Shown: in pieces, positions 48,402-52,375 of the stretch
Layout of the letters: each line of letters opens with the position of its first letter
How positions within the stretch are numbered: position 1 is the stretch's first letter
NCBI GenBank assembly: GCA_030685025.1
Contig: JAUXWC010000019.1
Span: forward strand, 1-52,375
Direction: 5' to 3'
Source of the DNA: Rhodoferax sp.
Lineage (GTDB): Bacteria; Pseudomonadota; Gammaproteobacteria; Burkholderiales; Burkholderiaceae_C
Length of the DNA: 52,375 nt
Notes under the pieces: generated by a model
The model's input: only the letters and a program-made list of their open reading frames with translations
What the model was told of the DNA's origin: nothing
The model's database searches: none
Translations under genes and position numbers: made by a program

Positions 48402-48680
48402 ATGAACCAACGTGCCATGATTGCCGCCGCTGCGGCGTCGCTGATGTCTCTCTCTTTTGTTGCGGCACCGGCGCATGCCGCGGAGAAGGAGAAGTGCTTT
48501 GGCATCTCCAAGGCCGGCCAGAACGACTGCGCCAGTATTTCGGGCGCGCATTCTTGTGCGGGCCAGGCCAAAGTGGATATGGACAAGGGCGAATGGAAGT
48601 ACGTCGCCAAGGGGTCGTGCAAGCAGATGAAGGGCCTGACCATGGATGAAGCGAAGGCCGTGGAGCCGAAAAAGACCTGA
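48402..48680 (+). CDS. DUF2282 (bufferin/BufA1-type) exported small protein
   Basis: 92 residues: signal peptide cleaved at AHA/AE (after residue 26), then a short domain with four cysteines, Cys32, 43, 52 and 73, in KCFG, NDCA, HSCAG and GSCKQ contexts that define DUF2282. Family members are precursors modified on cysteine by DUF692 enzymes and are linked to copper sequestration. No DUF692 or DUF2063 gene follows here; the next gene is a convergent amtB. AGGAG precedes ATG 48402. Confidence 0.85.
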   Translation: MNQRAMIAAAAASLMSLSFVAAPAHAAEKEKCFGISKAGQNDCASISGAHSCAGQAKVDMDKGEWKYVAKGSCKQMKGLTMDEAKAVEPKKT

Positions 48681-48715
48681 AGCCGGCCTGTTGCGGGGTG
48701 CGCAGGTGTTGCCCG

Positions 48716-49918
48716 CTACCAGTTGACTTCGCGTTCGGGCGTCGCGCTGATCTTGTGGATGGACAGATCGGCCCCGTCGTACTCCTCTTCCTGGCTCAGT
48801 CGCAGGCCCATGCTGGCCTTGAGCACACCGTAAACCACCACTCCGCCGAACAGTGCCCAGGTTACGCCCAGGGCCGTCCCGATGAGTTGGCTACCCAGAC
48901 TGATGCCGCCCAGGCCACCCAGGGCCTTGCTGCCAAAAAGCCCGGCCGCGATGCCACCCCAGGTGCCGCACAAGCCATGCAAGGGCCAGACGCCCAGCAC
49001 GTCGTCAATCTTCCACTTGTTCTGCGTCAGCGTGAACATCACCACGAAAATGCCACCGGCGATGCCACCCACCACCAAGGCACCCACGGGATGCATCAGG
49101 TCCGAACCTGCGCACACCGCGACCAAGCCGGCCAGCGGGCCGTTGTGTACGAAACCGGGGTCGTTCTTGCCGGCCAGCAGGGCCACCAGCGTGCCGCCGG
49201 CCATGGCCATGAGGGAGTTGACCGCGACCAGACCAGAAATCTTGCCCAGTGTCTGAGCGCTCATCACGTTGAAGCCAAACCAGCCCACGGTCAGTACCCA
49301 GGCGCCGAGCGCCAGAAACGGGATGCTCGATGGTGGATGGGCCGAAATGGCGCCATCCTTGCGATAGCGGTTGCTGCGCGCGCCCAGCAGGATGACCGCC
49401 GGCAGGGCAATCCAGCCGCCTACCGCGTGGACCACCACGCTTCCGGCAAAGTCGTGGAACTCCTCGCCCGTAAACGCCTTGATCCAGGCCTGCACGCCAA
49501 AATGCTGGTTCCAGACGATGCCCTCGAAGAAGGGGTAGATGAAACCAACAATCACGGCCGTCGCAATCAACTGCGGCCAGAACTTGGCCCGTTCGGCAAT
49601 GCCGCCAGAAACAATGGCCGGGATGGCGGCGGCAAAAGTCAGCAGGAAGAAGAACTTGACCAACTCATAACCGTTCTTGGCCGCCAGTTGCTCCGCCCCG
49701 ATGAAGAAACTGGTGCCATAGGCGACGCCGTAGCCAACGATGAAATAGACGACGGTGGAGACCGAGAAGTCCACCAGGATCTTCACCAGTGCATTGACCT
49801 GGTTTTTGCGCCGGACGGTACCGAGCTCCAGAAACGCAAAGCCAGCGTGCATGGCGAGCACCATGACCGCGCCGAGAAGGATGAACAGGGTGTCAGCGCC
49901 CTGTTTTAGTGCTTCCAT
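48716..49918 (-). CDS. amtB: Ammonium transporter AmtB
   Basis: 400 residues, eleven transmembrane helices. The twin-histidine pore residues are in SVVVHAVGGW and WPLHGLCGTWGG; the cytoplasmic tail has LRLSQEEEYDGADLSIH for PII binding. No glnK is adjacent. It is convergent with the DUF2282 gene. The 166 bp upstream (49919-50084) contains no feature I could identify. Confidence 0.94.
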   Translation of the reverse strand: MEALKQGADTLFILLGAVMVLAMHAGFAFLELGTVRRKNQVNALVKILVDFSVSTVVYFIVGYGVAYGTSFFIGAEQLAAKNGYELVKFFFLLTFAAAIPAIVSGGIAERAKFWPQLIATAVIVGFIYPFFEGIVWNQHFGVQAWIKAFTGEEFHDFAGSVVVHAVGGWIALPAVILLGARSNRYRKDGAISAHPPSSIPFLALGAWVLTVGWFGFNVMSAQTLGKISGLVAVNSLMAMAGGTLVALLAGKNDPGFVHNGPLAGLVAVCAGSDLMHPVGALVVGGIAGGIFVVMFTLTQNKWKIDDVLGVWPLHGLCGTWGGIAAGLFGSKALGGLGGISLGSQLIGTALGVTWALFGGVVVYGVLKASMGLRLSQEEEYDGADLSIHKISATPEREVNW

Positions 49919-50084
49919 GAGAGCCTCTTAGGAGTAAATTGCCTTGAATTGGTGCGTCAATCCGTCGACCAACAGCAACGCACCAGAGTAAAGCAAGGAC
50001 CGAGCCAGCATGCCCGTTTGCGTGCGGAGTCGGGCCCGTTGTGCCCCATTCTGGGCTCCCAGATGCGTCGGTTACCATCGACCG

Positions 50085-50642
50085 ATGGAAGCTTTCTTGG
50101 TCTCAACCGGTGTCGTGGCGCTGGCCGAAATGGGCGACAAGACCCAGTTGTTGGCACTGATCCTGGCGCTGCGTTTTCGCAAACCGTGGCCGATCGTGGC
50201 GGGCATTCTGGTGGCCACGATTGCCAACCATGCCATGGCTGGCGCTTTGGGGGTGTGGGTCACCACCCTGTTGGGGCCGGACGTGCTGCGCTGGGTGCTG
50301 GGCGGCTCCTTCATTGCGATGGCGGTCTGGATGCTGATTCCCGACAAACTCGACGACGAAGCCGCTGGCAAGGCTCCCCGCTTCGGGGTCTTTGGAACCA
50401 CCGTGGTCGCGTTCTTCCTGGCCGAGATGGGCGACAAGACCCAAATCGCCACCGTCATGCTGGCCGCGCAATACGGCGCCTATGCCTCGGTGGTCATTGG
50501 CACGACGCTGGGCATGTTGCTGGCCAATGCACCGGTGGTCTGGCTCGGGGAGCGCATGACGCGCCTGGTGCCGATCCGCATCGTGCACCTGAGTTCCGCG
50601 CTGATCTTCTCCGGGCTTGGGCTGTGGGCCTTGCTCGGTTGA
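50085..50642 (+). CDS. UPF0016/TMEM165-family transporter
   Basis: 185 residues, six transmembrane helices in two homologous halves, each with the signature EMGDKTQ (ALAEMGDKTQLLAL and FLAEMGDKTQIATV). Family members export Mn2+ or exchange Ca2+/H+. ATG 50085 is preferred to ATG 50010, which would add a non-hydrophobic Cys/Arg-rich stretch. I looked for a yybP-ykoY manganese riboswitch upstream and did not see one. Confidence 0.88.
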   Translation: MEAFLVSTGVVALAEMGDKTQLLALILALRFRKPWPIVAGILVATIANHAMAGALGVWVTTLLGPDVLRWVLGGSFIAMAVWMLIPDKLDDEAAGKAPRFGVFGTTVVAFFLAEMGDKTQIATVMLAAQYGAYASVVIGTTLGMLLANAPVVWLGERMTRLVPIRIVHLSSALIFSGLGLWALLG

Positions 50643-50683
50643 GCGGTCGGCTGCCGTGGGGGACTTCGATCTATACTTGTTTC

Positions 50684-50754
50684 TTGCGCCGATTTGATTT
50701 CCAAGATTGCGGGCGCCGAAGCCCTGGAGCTTCGAAATTCAGCTAAAAACGGTC
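50684..50754 (+). ncRNA. Probable SAM-II riboswitch
   Basis: A P1 stem GCGCC (50686-50690)/GGCGC (50712-50716) encloses GATTTGATTTCCAAGATTGC, and the 3' end AATTCAGCTAAAAACGG (50736-50752) matches the SAM-II tail AGCTAAAAA. An extra small hairpin (50719-50734) sits in the loop. A TATACT -10-like box at 50672-50677 fits a start just before it. SAM-II elements control methionine genes such as metX, which follows. Confidence 0.65.
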
Positions 50755-50772
50755 CCCGCCACCCCACAGGTC

Positions 50773-50813
50773 ACCCGGTCCCGCGTTTAGCGTTACCGGG
50801 TTTTTTGCTTTTT
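50773..50813 (+). terminator. Leader terminator ahead of metX
   Basis: ACCCGGT (50773-50779) pairs with ACCGGGT (50795-50801), plus an inner CGC/GCG, followed by TTTTTTGCTTTTTG. It ends only four bases before the metX start, so it must act as an attenuator controlled by the upstream riboswitch. Confidence 0.85.
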
Positions 50814-50817
50814 GACC

Positions 50818-51978
50818 ATGTCTCTTGTTGCCACGCCCCAGACCATGCATTTCGCCAGTGCGTTGCCCTTGCAGAGCGGTGGATCGCTGCGTGACTACGC
50901 TCTGAGTTACGAGACTTACGGCACGCTCAACGCCGCGAAGTCCAACTCAGTGTTGATCTGTCACGCCCTCAACGCTTCGCACCATGTGGCGGGCGTCTAC
51001 GCCGGGCAGGATAAGTCCGAAGGCTGGTGGGACAACATGATCGGACCGGGCAAGCCGCTTGACACCAACAAGTTCTTCGTCATCGGCGTCAACAACCTGG
51101 GCTCATGCTTTGGCTCGACCGGACCGATGCACATCAATCCGGCAACTGGACGCGTCTACGGCGCTGACTTCCCCGTGATGACGGTGGAGGACTGGGTCAA
51201 CGCCCAGGCGCGCTTGCTCGATGCCCTGGGTGTCGAGACGCTGGCGGCCGTAATGGGTGGTTCGCTCGGGGGCATGCAGGCCCTGTCATGGACCCTGCAG
51301 TACCCGCAGCGCGTGCGCCATGCGGTGGTGGTCGCCAGTGCGCCCAATCTGACCGCCGAGAACATCGCCTTCAACGAGGTGGCGCGTCGCGCCATCGTCA
51401 CCGACCCCGACTTTCACGCCGGCCACTTCTACCAGCATGGCGTGGTGCCCAAGCGTGGCTTGCGCATCGCCCGCATGATTGGGCACATCACCTACCTCAG
51501 CGATGATGTGATGAACGAGAAGTTTGGACGGCAGTTGCGCGCCGCCGTCAGTCGAGAAGGCGCCGACGCCGGCAGTGGATTGCACACCGTGGCCGACTAC
51601 CAGTACACCACCCAGGAAGTTGAGTTTCAAATAGAAAGCTACCTGCGCTACCAGGGCGACAAGTTCGCCGAGTACTTCGATGCCAACACCTACTTGCTGA
51701 TCACCCGCGCGCTGGATTACTTTGACCCGGCGCGCGCCTTTGGTGGCAACCTGGCGCTGGCGCTGGCGCGTGCCCAAGCCAGGTTCCTGCTGGTGAGCTT
51801 CACTACCGATTGGCGTTTTAGTCCGAAGCGCAGCCGCGAGATCGTCAAGGCCTTGCTCGACAACCGGCGCGACATCAGTTACGCCGAGATCGACGCACCC
51901 CACGGGCATGATGCTTTTCTGCTCGATGACCCGCGCTACATGGGCGTTGTGCGCTCCTACTTCGATAGCGTCCAGTGA
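50818..51978 (+). CDS. metX: Homoserine O-acyltransferase MetX
   Basis: 386 residues, alpha/beta hydrolase fold with nucleophile Ser149 in GGSLGGMQ and catalytic histidine in [10 protein letters not shown]. Acylates homoserine in methionine synthesis; betaproteobacterial members are often succinyl- rather than acetyltransferases, so the donor is uncertain. ATG 50818 is used; there is no good Shine-Dalgarno because the terminator U-tract fills that place. GTGA overlap with metW. Confidence 0.94.
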   Translation: MSLVATPQTMHFASALPLQSGGSLRDYALSYETYGTLNAAKSNSVLICHALNASHHVAGVYAGQDKSEGWWDNMIGPGKPLDTNKFFVIGVNNLGSCFGSTGPMHINPATGRVYGADFPVMTVEDWVNAQARLLDALGVETLAAVMGGSLGGMQALSWTLQYPQRVRHAVVVASAPNLTAENIAFNEVARRAIVTDPDFHAGHFYQHGVVPKRGLRIARMIGHITYLSDDVMNEKFGRQLRAAVSREGADAGSGLHTVADYQYTTQEVEFQIESYLRYQGDKFAEYFDANTYLLITRALDYFDPARAFGGNLALALARAQARFLLVSFTTDWRFSPKRSREIVKALLDNRRDISYAEIDAPHGHDAFLLDDPRYMGVVRSYFDSVQ

Positions 51979-52375
51979 GCGACGCCGCAACCCAGCAAGC
52001 GATTGCCAGTCTGGTGCCGGTCGGCTCACGCGTGCTGGATCTGGGCTGTGGCGACGGCGCCATGCTCCAGCACTTGGCCGACACCCGCGCCTGCAGCGGT
52101 TACGGCATCGAGATCGACGACGCCAATGTGCTCGCTTGTGTCAAGCGTGGCGTCAACGTCATCCAGCTCAACCTGGACGAAGGGCTGTCGATGTTCGACG
52201 ACGCCTCGTTCGACGTGGTGCTGCAGATCGACACCTTGCAGCACCTGCGCAATGCCGAGGTGATGCTGCGCGAGACCGTGCGGGTCGGGCGCATCGGCGT
52301 GGTGGCCTTTCCAAACTTCGCGCACTGGCCCAACCGCCTGAGCGTGTTCAGGGGCCGCATGCCGGTGACCAAGCG
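51975..52375 (+). CDS. metW: Methionine biosynthesis protein MetW (partial)
   Basis: A GTG start overlaps the metX stop. The frame runs off the window edge after about 133 residues. SAM-methyltransferase fold with [12 protein letters not shown] and the acidic loop GIEIDDANV. MetW partners MetX in methionine synthesis in this group. Confidence 0.93.
   Translation, partial: MSDAATQQAIASLVPVGSRVLDLGCGDGAMLQHLADTRACSGYGIEIDDANVLACVKRGVNVIQLNLDEGLSMFDDASFDVVLQIDTLQHLRNAEVMLRETVRVGRIGVVAFPNFAHWPNRLSVFRGRMPVTK

Noticed and set aside
48681-48715. DUF692/DUF2063 maturation genes after the DUF2282 gene
   Set aside because: Only 35 bp separate it from the convergent amtB; no such gene is present in the window.
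49919-50084. yybP-ykoY manganese riboswitch ahead of the UPF0016 gene
   Set aside because: The conserved loop sequences were looked for and not seen.

Overview
The window is high-GC, gene-dense DNA from a betaproteobacterium, most likely order Burkholderiales, family Comamonadaceae (Rhodoferax/Polaromonas-like). I infer this from gene content (CreBC, MinCDE, ProQ, MetX-MetW, the kdsD-kdsC-lptC order), from protein character, and from intergenic repeats of a style I remember from that family. It carries the chromosomal replication-origin neighbourhood: dnaA-dnaN-gyrB on the minus strand, divergent from rpmH-rnpA-yidD-yidC-mnmE on the plus strand.

Layout. 0-6 kb: tightly overlapping RND heavy-metal efflux operon (adaptor, pump, DUF3240, TolC-like channel). 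6.2-7.1 kb: VapBC-like toxin-antitoxin module whose toxin is frameshifted, followed by a relic of the TolC gene end. 7.1-11.1 kb: copper island (hemerythrin, CopA, divergent CopZ-CueR) with two CueR-type promoters. 11.1-16.6 kb: Crp/Fnr regulator with a DUF2892 gene, CreBC two-component system, an exosortase-like membrane protein behind a perfect CreB tag, and an orphan solute-binding protein. 16.7-25.4 kb: RdgC, a Spy-like protein, a cysteine-free glutaredoxin-like protein, DUF2189/DUF2788 membrane proteins, an NnrU-family protein, a diguanylate cyclase, an alpha/beta hydrolase, and a YceI-YceI-cytochrome b561 operon. 25.5-28.9 kb: ProQ, MinCDE, CBS protein. 28.9-38.8 kb: origin region. 38.8-46 kb: a cyclic-nucleotide-domain protein, a conserved unknown, Apt, a KefB-type antiporter, KdsD-KdsC-LptC and an SDR. 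46-48.7 kb: glycine-rich RRM protein, ECF sigma/anti-sigma pair, TlpA-like thioredoxin and a DUF2282 (bufferin-type) precursor. 48.7 kb to the end: AmtB, a UPF0016 transporter, and metX-metW behind a SAM-II-type riboswitch with a terminator.

Three kinds of intergenic repeat punctuate the window. Family A (13 copies at 8 loci) has a conserved outer stem GGACAGA/TCTGTCC around a variable inner hairpin, and copies at one locus share the same inner loop. Three tandem copies form most of the predicted copZ mRNA leader. Family B (70 bp, 2 copies) abuts stop codons. Family C has a 17-nt GCTA...TAGC palindromic core. Family A is absent from about 20.3 to 40.2 kb, the core around the origin.

The most promising points for follow-up are the ECF sigma/anti-sigma/TlpA/DUF2282 cluster with a shared promoter-like motif and no DUF692 partner, the family A hairpins, the CreB-tagged exosortase-like gene, and the SAM-II/terminator leader of metX. 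All identifications are by reading the sequence; no database search was run.
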